The position numbers and the translations under genes were made by a program. Shown here piece by piece: positions 1 through 7,356 of a stretch of DNA of 64,000 nt. The notes under the pieces are model-generated. The model had not been told where the DNA came from and searched no databases. It saw nothing but the letters and a program-made list of their open reading frames with translations. Numbering within the stretch: position 1 is the first letter of the stretch; each line of letters begins with the position of its first letter. Source of the stretch: Photobacterium aquae (GTDB lineage: Bacteria; Pseudomonadota; Gammaproteobacteria; Enterobacterales; Vibrionaceae); the NCBI RefSeq assembly GCF_001029445.1, contig NZ_LDOT01000024.1, positions 62,001 to 126,000 on the forward strand. Direction: 5' to 3'.

Positions 1-408
1 GCCGACACCATCAAGTGGGACTACATCGCCAAGGTCAAGCAAGCCATCAAGATCCCGGTAGTGGCCAACGGCGAGATCTGGAATTACGAGGACGGACAAC
101 GTTGTATTGCCGCCACCCATACCGACTCGCTCATGGTATGCCGCGGCGCAATCAACCTGCCAAACCTGGGCAATGTCGTTAAATACGATGAAAAAGCAAT
201 GGAATGGCCCGCCGTGCTTGATTTGCTGTTAAAATACTCCACCTACGAGATCAAAGGCGACAAAGGGCTTTACTACCCCAACCGCATCAAACAGTGGTTC
301 AGCTACCTGCGCCAGCAATACCCGCAGGCCAAAGCACTCTTTGCCGAAATCCGCAGCCACAACAAGGCTGCGCCAATCATCGAGATATTGGAAAACGCAC
401 GCCGTTAA
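1..408 (+). CDS. dusC: tRNA-dihydrouridine(16) synthase DusC, C-terminal part (5' end outside window)
   Basis: The reading frame is open from base 1 and ends with TAA at 406-408, so only about 135 C-terminal residues are present. The start lies to the left of the window. DusC is an FMN enzyme that reduces uridine 16 of the tRNA D-loop to dihydrouridine. Visible family features are the VVANGEIW segment of the flavin-binding TIM barrel and the VCRGAINLPNL segment, followed by the helical C-terminal domain that contacts tRNA. A good intrinsic terminator follows. The DusC rather than DusA/B assignment rests on the overall look of the C-terminal domain, not on an alignment. Confidence 0.85.
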   Translation, partial: ADTIKWDYIAKVKQAIKIPVVANGEIWNYEDGQRCIAATHTDSLMVCRGAINLPNLGNVVKYDEKAMEWPAVLDLLLKYSTYEIKGDKGLYYPNRIKQWFSYLRQQYPQAKALFAEIRSHNKAAPIIEILENARR

Positions 409-433
409 TTCCACGCCTTGATTTTCGACTCCA

Positions 434-470
434 TCTGACCGGGCATGACCCGGTCGGATTGTTTTTATTT
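434..470 (+). terminator. Rho-independent terminator after dusC
   Basis: A 10-bp stem (TCTGACCGGG / CCCGGTCGGA with one G-T pair) and a CATGA loop are followed by TTGTTTTTATTT. It lies 26 bases past the dusC stop. Confidence 0.85.
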
Positions 471-481
471 AAAAAAAAGAG

Positions 482-1552
482 ATGTTGATAAACAAGTTAA
501 CACTCATGAACAAAGAATACCGTATTACTATGAACAACCGACTTTCCTGGGCAGATTCATGCCGTATACTCGCCACCCTCGGCGTTATTATTATCCATGC
601 TTGTGTTGGCAACTTTTCCAAATTTGGCACAATACCCACCTATGAGTGGCTCTCTGTCAACCTTCTAGATTCTCTTGTTCGTGTCTCAGTCCCATTATTT
701 TTCATGCTTTCCGGCGCTTTTATTTTAAAAACTGACGGCAGTTATATCAGTCTGAAAAGTGTATTCAAAAGAACAGCAAGAATAGCGATTCCATTATTTG
801 TTTGGAGTATTGGATACCTTGCGTATATTTCACATTATACCGGCCAAGGCATTGATGTATTAAGTGTATTTAAAAAACCTTCAATGTATCATCTATGGTT
901 TGTTTATTCCTTAATTGGCGTATACCTATTACTTCCACTCTTACAGAGTATTTTCAATGCTCTAGTCTCGAGGAAAGACTACCAAATTTATTTTTTGGTT
1001 CTGTGGTTTACCATTAACTGTTTGCCAACGTTTATTTATATGCCAGAAATAAACCTCATGCACCTCACTGGTTTTTTGGGGCATGCTGGCTATTTCCTTA
1101 TTGGTGGCCTGCTCTTTTCATACCTTTCATCCCATAAAGAACTCGGCAAACCACAAACAATGCTCACCTTCATTGTTTTTGTGGGCGCGCTAGCAAGTAC
1201 ATTTTTAATTACATGGTTTATTTCCGACAAAGCCAACAGGCCACTAGAAACGGCTTACAGTAACTTCTGCCCAACCATTTTCATTGCCTCTGTTTCGCTA
1301 TTTGTTCTCTTTAGCCAACTAAAGACCAAAGAAAAAACGGCGAAGGTTCTTAACTGGATCTCTGATCGCACATTCATCATCTATTTTGTTCATGTGCTTG
1401 TGCTAGAGAAAGTCACTCATTTTGTTACCGGTCACATCCATTTACCGGCTATGATTTCTATTATCTCCATTTCTCTAATTACATTTACCATCTGCCTGGT
1501 AATTGCCGCGATTCTACGTCTGTTACCAAAATCAAAAATGATTTTAGGGTAA
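482..1552 (+). CDS. Acyltransferase 3 family membrane protein (WecH/OafA-like O-acyltransferase)
   Basis: A 356-residue polytopic membrane protein with about ten hydrophobic segments. The N-terminal segment reads SWADSCRILATLGVIIIHAC, in which the second-helix histidine of the acyltransferase-3 family is visible, and RVSVPLFFMLSGA and YHLWFVYSLIGVYLLLPLL resemble E. coli WecH, which O-acetylates a surface polysaccharide. The expected role is O-acylation of a surface glycan at the inner membrane. The start is uncertain: ATG at 482, 506 and 530 are all in frame and none has a strong ribosome-binding site; the 530 start begins just before the family core. The gene is visibly more AT-rich than its neighbours, uses many TTT/ATT/TTA codons and stands alone between terminators, which suggests acquisition. 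Confidence 0.8.
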   Translation: MLINKLTLMNKEYRITMNNRLSWADSCRILATLGVIIIHACVGNFSKFGTIPTYEWLSVNLLDSLVRVSVPLFFMLSGAFILKTDGSYISLKSVFKRTARIAIPLFVWSIGYLAYISHYTGQGIDVLSVFKKPSMYHLWFVYSLIGVYLLLPLLQSIFNALVSRKDYQIYFLVLWFTINCLPTFIYMPEINLMHLTGFLGHAGYFLIGGLLFSYLSSHKELGKPQTMLTFIVFVGALASTFLITWFISDKANRPLETAYSNFCPTIFIASVSLFVLFSQLKTKEKTAKVLNWISDRTFIIYFVHVLVLEKVTHFVTGHIHLPAMISIISISLITFTICLVIAAILRLLPKSKMILG

Positions 1553-1567
1553 ATATCGCCAATAAAA

Positions 1568-1615
1568 AATGCCGCCATGTTGTTGCCACAAGAGTGGCCA
1601 CAACATGGCGGCATT
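1568..1615 (-). terminator. Long inverted repeat, terminator for the cysteine-cluster gene and possibly the acyltransferase
   Basis: Two 22-base arms (1568-1589 and 1594-1615) pair with one mismatch around a 4-base loop. Read on the minus strand the hairpin is followed by ATTTTTTATT, so it works best as terminator of the minus-strand gene that ends at 1684. It also sits 15 bases past the plus-strand acyltransferase stop. Confidence 0.75.
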
Positions 1616-1683
1616 CAATGTCAATACACGGTTTAGACTAGAAACCCTATGTCATTGACACTTCGACAATATTAAATTATCTG

Positions 1684-2118
1684 TTATCGATTTGGATGAT
1701 TCAGAATGTGGTCTTCCCAATCAATCACATCGATTTCGTAGACGACTTTGTCTTTAACCGACTCATCAGCTGCATGCATCGCGTCTTTAGAACCGGTGAT
1801 CAGCGGATGCCACTCTGGCAGGCCTTTGCCTTCAGCCAATAAGCGGTATGCACAAGTATCTGGCAGCCATACAAACTCATCGATACGTTCGCGGGTTAGC
1901 TTGAGGCACTCTTCGCCTGATTCAAAACGGTTCAGGTAATCACTGCACGAACAAGTCTTGCTGTCGAGCAAACTACAGGCAACATTGGTGTAGTAGATTT
2001 CATCGGTATCGTCATCGATCAGCTTGTGCAGGCAGCATTTACCGCAACCGTCGCACAGGGCTTCCCATTCCTGATCTGTCATATCCTTCAAATCTTTTTC
2101 TTGCCAGTAGTGTGTCAT
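1684..2118 (-). CDS. ycgN: YcgN family cysteine-cluster protein
   Basis: A 144-residue protein. The N-terminal WEALCDGCGKCCLHK carries the CxxCxxCC cluster typical of the YkgJ/YcgN (UPF0153/UPF0260) families, presumed to bind metal or an iron-sulfur cluster; several further cysteines follow (VACSLLDSKTCSCSDYL, GEECLKL). The biochemical role is not known. The start at 2118 is preferred over the upstream in-frame starts because AAGG lies 7 bases before it and because family members begin close to FW/YW..K.L..MT..EWE. A second cysteine-cluster gene is divergent 230 bases away. Confidence 0.85.
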   Translation of the reverse strand: MTHYWQEKDLKDMTDQEWEALCDGCGKCCLHKLIDDDTDEIYYTNVACSLLDSKTCSCSDYLNRFESGEECLKLTRERIDEFVWLPDTCAYRLLAEGKGLPEWHPLITGSKDAMHAADESVKDKVVYEIDVIDWEDHILNHPNR

Positions 2119-2346
2119 TACATCGCCTTCTGTCTTCATCCTGCCTGCCAACTTGGCCAAGCGCTATGGTGAGGCGGTGTTATAGCCGCCAGCCCAGCAA
2201 AGTGCAAGCACTTATGGCCAAATGCCGCCAAACCGGCGTTGTAATAAAATTCATTCTTATTTGGCAGACAAACAACGACAAATTTTTGATCCGAACGCCC
2301 AAGGGTGATAACGTTCGCTCCCTTCAAATTACAGTGTAGGTGAGTT

Positions 2347-2595
2347 ATGGAATGCCGTTTAGGGTGCGGTGCCTGTTGTATAGCCCCGAGTATCTCCTCC
2401 CCCATTCCTGGGATGCCCAATGGCAAACCGGCTGGCGTGCGTTGCATTCAGCTTAACGACGATAATCTGTGCAAGCTATTTGGCAAGCCGGAACGGCCTA
2501 AAGTCTGCGGACACTTCAAACCCTGCCCATCGGTATGCGGCACATCAAACCAAGAAGCGCTTGATACCATCACCGAACTGGAAAATATTACCTGA
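2347..2595 (+). CDS. YkgJ family cysteine-cluster protein
   Basis: An 82-residue protein with eight cysteines, beginning MECRLGCGACCIAPSIS and ending in a VCGHFKPCPSVCG segment; this is the compact form of the YkgJ (UPF0153) family with the CxxGCGACC motif. The likely role is binding of zinc or an Fe-S cluster; the actual function is unknown. The start is well defined by AGGTGA a few bases before ATG 2347. Confidence 0.82.
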   Translation: MECRLGCGACCIAPSISSPIPGMPNGKPAGVRCIQLNDDNLCKLFGKPERPKVCGHFKPCPSVCGTSNQEALDTITELENIT

Positions 2596-2623
2596 TACCC
2601 ATCGTACTCTTCGAATGGTACCA

Positions 2624-2659
2624 GAAACAAAAAGGCCTGATGATTTGCTCATCAGGCCT
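2624..2659 (-). terminator. Terminator for the TIGR02647 gene
   Basis: An 11-bp perfect stem (AGGCCTGATGA / TCATCAGGCCT, loop TTTGC), followed on the minus strand by TTTTTGTTTC. It could also stop the plus-strand ykgJ-like gene that ends at 2595. Confidence 0.85.
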
Positions 2660-2685
2660 GAAGACTCTCTCGCTGTTGGCGAGAT

Positions 2686-2934
2686 TTAGGCAACGTCGAC
2701 TTTACCAGTCAGAATACGTAACGCTGCTTTTGCATGCTCAACGGTTTGATGGCCGGAAAAGGTCAAATAGCCGCCATCTTCTTGAGTTACCAGCCCCTTG
2801 GCATAAAGACGCTTGGCTGCTGCTACCGTTTCAGGCGCGGCATCGCTGCGAACTTTAATCCCCTCTCGTTCACTGTGCATAGGGAACTTTACCAGCAGGT
2901 TCATCTCGTGCATTAGGTCTGCATTATAAGGCAT
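2686..2934 (-). CDS. TIGR02647 family small protein
   Basis: An 82-residue soluble protein. The segments SDAAPETVAAAKRLYAKGL, TQEDGGYLTFSG and VEHAKAALRILTG match the pattern I recall for the TIGR02647 family, a conserved gammaproteobacterial protein of about 80 residues that looks like a small helix-turn-helix or winged domain. No biochemical function is known to me. GAGAGA precedes the ATG at 2934, and the gene is a single unit with its own terminator. Confidence 0.75.
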   Translation of the reverse strand: MPYNADLMHEMNLLVKFPMHSEREGIKVRSDAAPETVAAAKRLYAKGLVTQEDGGYLTFSGHQTVEHAKAALRILTGKVDVA

Positions 2935-3047
2935 AGCATTCTCTCATTTGTTTCTTAACCTGCATTAATAGTAGCGTCTTGGCGCACGAATAATAGGTGG
3001 TCAGATCATATCTCATTGATTTTTTGAGAGAGGAAGATCAAAAAAAC

Positions 3048-3076
3048 AAAAAGCCGCCCTTCTAGGGACGGCTTTT
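3048..3076 (-). terminator. Terminator for the Tim44-domain gene
   Basis: The stem AAAGCCGTCCCT / AGGGCGGCTTTT has one bulge and is followed on the minus strand by TTTGTTTTTTTGA. It lies 41 bases past the gene's stop. Confidence 0.85.
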
Positions 3077-3116
3077 GTCTTGCGGCTACACCATTATTGG
3101 TATTGATGAGAACGGC

Positions 3117-3983
3117 TTACGCCTGAATCCCCACAATCAACCACGGTGCATTTGGCTTGGTTAAATCGCGCTCAAGGTGCCACACATCCGTGATCTCTTC
3201 CTCAACGCCTTCAGCACGGTCTTTGTAGCGGCCGGAGAACTGGATACTCAACTGAGCCATGCTCGCATTGTAATCGGCACGTACCAGTTCGGCGTCAACA
3301 TACATGACTTCAGTATGCTGCTCGCCATCTAGCTTGGCGCGCTCTGCCGCGAGATCATCGAACAATGCCGGGCTTACGTATTCACGGATTTTACCCAGTT
3401 CATTGTGGTTCCAAGCTCCCTGAATCGTACGATAATGTTCACGCGAACCATTCAGGAATGCGTTCATATTGAAGCCTGGAGGCAAGTTGAACGGCACTTC
3501 GCTGTCTGTCGACACATAGCTTTCCTGACCGGCATTCGCCTGCTGACGGAATTGCTGGGCTTGTTGCTGCTGCTGGGGAGAGTTCCCCGCATACGCTTCG
3601 CGGTGTCCCATCGGTGTCGATTTTGAACCACGCAGTGCTTTGAAAATCTTGAATACCACAAACACCAGCAAACCGATGATCAGAATATCCATAAACTGAA
3701 TGCCATCGAATGCCCCGCCGAAGAAGGCTGCCAACAAGCCACCGGCCAACAAGCCGCCAAGTAGACCGCCCATAAGCCCTTTCTTGCTAGACTTAGCAGG
3801 CTGATTCGCGGTAGGTTGTTGTTGTTTTAGGGTATCAGTTTGTTGCGGTTGCTGCTTTTTCACCGGTGCCGTTTTAAAACTTTTACCGAATGATTTGCCG
3901 CCACCGAATTTTTTAGCCTCAACGTGCGGTGCCGCGAAGGACACTGTCAGTATCAGGGCAAAAATGGTGAAGATGCGTTTCAT
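3117..3983 (-). CDS. Tim44-like domain membrane protein
   Basis: A 288-residue protein. It has an N-terminal signal peptide (MKRIFTIFALILTVSFAAPH, cleavage near VEA), a linker rich in Lys, Gln and Pro, a glycine-rich hydrophobic stretch (MGGLLGGLLAGGLLAAFFGG), a transmembrane helix (ILIIGLLVFVVFKIF), a Gln-rich spacer and a C-terminal Tim44-like/NTF2-fold domain of about 140 residues ending in APWLIVGIQA. Bacterial members are anchored envelope proteins of unknown function. The start at 3983 is chosen because the signal peptide begins there and AAGGT is upstream; a longer in-frame reading adds 21 residues that do not look like protein. Confidence 0.85.
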   Translation of the reverse strand: MKRIFTIFALILTVSFAAPHVEAKKFGGGKSFGKSFKTAPVKKQQPQQTDTLKQQQPTANQPAKSSKKGLMGGLLGGLLAGGLLAAFFGGAFDGIQFMDILIIGLLVFVVFKIFKALRGSKSTPMGHREAYAGNSPQQQQQAQQFRQQANAGQESYVSTDSEVPFNLPPGFNMNAFLNGSREHYRTIQGAWNHNELGKIREYVSPALFDDLAAERAKLDGEQHTEVMYVDAELVRADYNASMAQLSIQFSGRYKDRAEGVEEEITDVWHLERDLTKPNAPWLIVGIQA

Positions 3984-4156
3984 ATCAATGCATACCTTTG
4001 CCTTATAGTCGTAGCTGCATCGTAAACATCCTTGACTGAATGTCAACTAAACCACAAAAGCAAATTGTTACTAATATTTATATGGCAGCCGCTCGCCATA
4101 ACCGGTAATCACCATTAGGCTGACCCAACCGGCTGTCACCTCAGGAGAAATAAGTA

Positions 4157-4558
4157 ATGCACCAAGATACACATAGCAAACTCATCGGTTACCTCTTATG
4201 GATCTTCGGCTTCCTCGGCGCCCATCGCTTCTATTACGGCAAACCGGTTACCGGCACGATTTGGTTCTTCACCTTTGGCTTACTGGGCATAGGTTGGTTA
4301 ATTGACCTATTTCTGATCCCTTCGATGGACAGAGAAGCCGACCTGCGCTTCCAAGCTGGCCCTTACGACTATACCGTTGCATGGTTACTGCTGACGTTTC
4401 TAGGGATCTTCGGCCTCCACCGCTTCTATATGGGCAAGTGGCTAACAGGTTTGCTATACCTATGTACAGCAGGCTTCTTCCTGATCGGTGTCCTAGTCGA
4501 TTTCTGGACACTCAACGAGCAGGTCTCCATCAAAAATAGCGAGAGCCTACGACGCTAA
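4157..4558 (+). CDS. TM2 domain protein with two tandem TM2 units
   Basis: A 133-residue membrane protein containing the TM2 signature twice: GFLGAHRFYYGKPVTGTIWF near residue 20 and GIFGLHRFYMGKWLTGLLYL near residue 85. Each is a pair of hydrophobic helices joined by the G..G.HRFY.G turn and ending in an acidic D residue (LIDLFLIP, LVDFWTL). Four helices in total. Function is unknown; duplicated TM2 proteins are common in marine gammaproteobacteria. AGGAG lies 9 bases before the ATG. Confidence 0.85.
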   Translation: MHQDTHSKLIGYLLWIFGFLGAHRFYYGKPVTGTIWFFTFGLLGIGWLIDLFLIPSMDREADLRFQAGPYDYTVAWLLLTFLGIFGLHRFYMGKWLTGLLYLCTAGFFLIGVLVDFWTLNEQVSIKNSESLRR

Positions 4559-4652
4559 CCCGTCGACCACGACGCTCAATACACGCTGATATGATAGCCC
4601 TCACAGGCTGCCAAGAAATCAGCCGAAACCTTGTGGGATATAAGCCCAGCCC

Positions 4653-4706
4653 TTGACCTAGAACAAGCGTTCGAACTAAAATATCGAACAATGTTCTATA
4701 TTGACG
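4653..4706 (+). promoter_or_regulatory. Promoter with two palindromic operator sites for the TetR-acyltransferase operon
   Basis: TTGACC at 4653-4658 and TAAAAT at 4677-4682 are 18 bases apart. Between and after them are two dyads, GAAC-AAGC-GTTC (4661-4672) and GAACA-A-TGTTC (4686-4696), which share the GAAC/GTTC arms. Such paired dyads over the -10 region are what a TetR-family autorepressor would bind. The promoter call is by eye. Confidence 0.5.
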
Positions 4707-4775
4707 ATGTCTCTGCGCTAACCGGACTGAGGCTGGGCAAGATAATAAATTGAACGATTAAGAGTTGATAATTCA

Positions 4776-5372
4776 ATGGCAAGACGAAATGACCATACTC
4801 GGGAAGAGTTGGTAAGCATGACCCTTGAACAAGTAAAGCTGTTCCTTTCCGAGCACCCTCACCACGAACTCAGCCTGCGTAAAGTTGCCGCGATGATCGG
4901 CTACGTACCGAGCACGCTGGTCAATATTTTCGGCAACTACAACCTGCTTCTGCTTCATGCTGTCGCCCAGACACTCGATGAGCTGTTCGCCGAGGCCGAA
5001 GCCGAAATGGCCACCGCTACCTCGCCGGAAGAAGCACTGCGAAAGCTCGCCTACTGCTATCTCGATTTTGCCAGCCGCAACCCTTACCGATGGCAGCTTA
5101 TTTTCCAGCACACAATGAACGGTGAAGAATTGCCAGATTGGCAGTCAGACCGTATCAACAATATGACGGGAATGCTGGAAACCCTGATCAGCCAGATCAA
5201 CCCCGACATCAATGACGCCGATGTTCTGGCGGCAAGCCGGGTCTTGTGGGCGGGTGTTCACGGTATTACCCTGCTGACTGTCGACGACAAGTTGTTTACC
5301 GAAGTACCGGTGGACGGCAAGGCGCTCATCGACAACTTGCTGACAACTTACCTTAATGTCTGGAAAGGGTAA
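4776..5372 (+). CDS. TetR/AcrR family transcriptional regulator
   Basis: A 198-residue protein. The N-terminal helix-turn-helix is visible in LSLRKVAAMIGYVPSTLVNIFGNYN (residues about 33-57), where tyrosine and phenylalanine of the usual Y.HF recognition helix are replaced by V.IF. The remaining two thirds is the ligand-binding domain, with YRWQLIFQHTMNGEE and VLAASRVLWAGVHGITLL typical of the WHG-type C-terminal domain. The next gene starts 12 bases after its stop, so it probably controls the MFS-acyltransferase gene; the ligand may be a lipid, but that is inference. Only a weak ribosome-binding site is seen before ATG 4776. Confidence 0.85.
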   Translation: MARRNDHTREELVSMTLEQVKLFLSEHPHHELSLRKVAAMIGYVPSTLVNIFGNYNLLLLHAVAQTLDELFAEAEAEMATATSPEEALRKLAYCYLDFASRNPYRWQLIFQHTMNGEELPDWQSDRINNMTGMLETLISQINPDINDADVLAASRVLWAGVHGITLLTVDDKLFTEVPVDGKALIDNLLTTYLNVWKG

Positions 5373-5384
5373 GCGGAGCCTGTG

Positions 5385-7259
5385 ATGTCGGAAAAGCCCC
5401 AATCTCGCCTGTTGACCAAACGGCGCTTCCTGCCTTACTTCCTCACTCAGGCGCTTGGGGCATTCAATGACAATGTCTATAAAAATGTCCTGCTGCTACT
5501 GATTGCCTTTGCTGCGCCTAGTGCCCTGCCGTTTGAGAGCGATCTGATCATCAACTTGGCTGCTGGGCTCTTTATCCTGCCCTTCTTCCTGTTCTCGGCA
5601 AGTGCCGGAGTCCTGTCTGACATGTATGACAAAGCCGTGATTATGCGGGTAGTCAAAATGGCCGAAGTGGTTATCATGTCACTGGCAGCACTGGCCTTGA
5701 TCAGTGAAAACTATGCCATTCTCCTCATCTTATTATTTCTTATGGGGACTCAATCGGCATTCTTCGGGCCGGCAAAATATTCCCTGCTGCCACAGCACCT
5801 GAAAAAAGAAGAGCTGGTGTCTGGCAATGCACTGGTTGAAACCGGTACATTCTTGGCCATCCTGCTCGGTACTCTGATTGCAGGCATGATTGCCAACCAG
5901 GCCGATGCCAACATTATCGCCGCTATAAGCGTTGTCACCTTTGCGGTACTCGGCTATCTGACATCAAGGTGGATCCCCGAAGCCAAGCCAAGCAATCCAC
6001 ACGGCAGCTTCCGCTGGCAACCCATAAAGCAAACACGACACACGCTGGCTATCGCACGTAAAGACAAAGTCATCTTCCAGTGCGTGATGGGGATCAGTTG
6101 GTTCTGGTTCCTCGGCGCGTGCTACCTCACCCAATTCCCGAACTTTGCCAAATTGCACCTTGCCGGCAATGCCGCGGCGGTCTCGTTCCTACTGGCCCTA
6201 TTTTCGATTGGAATTGCCGTTGGCTCACTGCTTTGCGACCGCCTTTCAGGACACCGTATCGAACCGGGCATCGTCCCTTTGGGCAGCTTGGGGATCACGG
6301 TCTTCGGTGCCGGGCTGATGTTCTCCACCCCGAGCTCAATGCCGGAGAATATCGGGTTTATCGAATTTATCAGCCATCCCGACTTATTCTCGGTCTTTGT
6401 TTGCCTGATGATGCTAGGCGTTTCAGGCGGGATATTCATCGTCCCGTTATATGCCATGATGCAACAGCGTGCCAAAGACAGTGAACGCTCGCAGATTATT
6501 GCCGCCAACAATATCTGGAATGCCATATTCATGGTGGCCAGTGCCATTACCGGGATTGTTTTCCTCTCCGTCCTCGGCTTCAATATCCCTGAGTTTTTCC
6601 TGTTTCTCTCCGTGCTTAACTTCGGCGTGGCAATCTATATCTATATCCAGGCTCCGGATTTCTTCTGGCGATTTCTGGTATGGATGGTCAGCCACACCAT
6701 GTACCGGGTCGAGCACCAAAATCTGGCCAATATCCCGGCCAAAGGCGGCGCGCTTATTGTCTGCAACCATGTCAGCTACATGGATGCCTTGCTGCTGGCC
6801 GGGGCCTGCCCGCGCCCCATCCGTTTTTTGATGGACAGGGATATCTACAACTTGCCCCTGATCAAGACCTTCTGCCGGGAGTGCAAGGTGATCCCAATCG
6901 ATGCCACAGACCGTCGCTCGATAATGAAAGCCTTCGCTGAAGTAAACCGACGGCTAGAGCTCGGAGAGGTAATCTGCGTCTTCCCCGAAGGGCAGCTTAC
7001 CTACGATGGGGAAATTGGCCCTTTCATGCGTGGTATCGACCTCATTATCAAGCGCAGCCCCGTGCCGGTGATCCCCGTCGCCCTACAGGGGCTATGGGGC
7101 AGCTATTTCAGTCGCGAAGGCGGCAAGGCCCTGCTGAAACGGCCAAAGCGTTTCTGGTCGAAAATCAATATTGTTTTCGGCAGCCCAATCAATGCAAGTG
7201 ATGCCGACAGCGCAACCCTACGCGAACAGGTAGCCCAGCTACGTGGCGAAAGTCGATAA
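5385..7259 (+). CDS. MFS transporter fused to PlsC-type lysophospholipid acyltransferase (LplT-PlsC fusion)
   Basis: A 624-residue two-domain protein. Residues about 10-420 form a 12-helix major facilitator resembling LplT, the lysophospholipid flippase (FNDNVYKNVLLLL at the start, FGPAKYSLLPQHL in the middle). Residues about 430-605 form an acyltransferase with the HxxxxD active site in NHVSYMDA (near residue 460) and the FPEGQLTYDG motif (near 533). The expected job is to flip lysophospholipid into the cytoplasm and re-acylate it in one protein. E. coli splits this between LplT and Aas; here the acyl-ACP synthetase half of Aas is absent. ATG 5385 is chosen over the adjacent GTG because GGAG is 6 bases upstream. 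Probably an operon with the TetR gene. Confidence 0.85.
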   Translation: MSEKPQSRLLTKRRFLPYFLTQALGAFNDNVYKNVLLLLIAFAAPSALPFESDLIINLAAGLFILPFFLFSASAGVLSDMYDKAVIMRVVKMAEVVIMSLAALALISENYAILLILLFLMGTQSAFFGPAKYSLLPQHLKKEELVSGNALVETGTFLAILLGTLIAGMIANQADANIIAAISVVTFAVLGYLTSRWIPEAKPSNPHGSFRWQPIKQTRHTLAIARKDKVIFQCVMGISWFWFLGACYLTQFPNFAKLHLAGNAAAVSFLLALFSIGIAVGSLLCDRLSGHRIEPGIVPLGSLGITVFGAGLMFSTPSSMPENIGFIEFISHPDLFSVFVCLMMLGVSGGIFIVPLYAMMQQRAKDSERSQIIAANNIWNAIFMVASAITGIVFLSVLGFNIPEFFLFLSVLNFGVAIYIYIQAPDFFWRFLVWMVSHTMYRVEHQNLANIPAKGGALIVCNHVSYMDALLLAGACPRPIRFLMDRDIYNLPLIKTFCRECKVIPIDATDRRSIMKAFAEVNRRLELGEVICVFPEGQLTYDGEIGPFMRGIDLIIKRSPVPVIPVALQGLWGSYFSREGGKALLKRPKRFWSKINIVFGSPINASDADSATLREQVAQLRGESR

Positions 7260-7298
7260 CGGCTCTTCATTGCGAATAAGCGGATATAAGCAGATAAA

Positions 7299-7332
7299 TA
7301 AAAAGGCCAGCTCCCAAGAGCTGGCCTTTTTG
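7299..7332. terminator. Bidirectional terminator between the acyltransferase and menE
   Basis: A 13-bp stem (AAAAAGGCCAGCT / AGCTGGCCTTTTT) with loop CCCAAG and T-runs in both directions, placed between two convergent genes. Confidence 0.9.
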
Positions 7333-7356
7333 GCAATAATAACAAGATAATAATAA

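Noticed and set aside
6122..6583. A 153-codon minus-strand frame inside the MFS-acyltransferase gene
   Set aside because: A shadow of the hydrophobic MFS codons; no start signal and no protein-like features.
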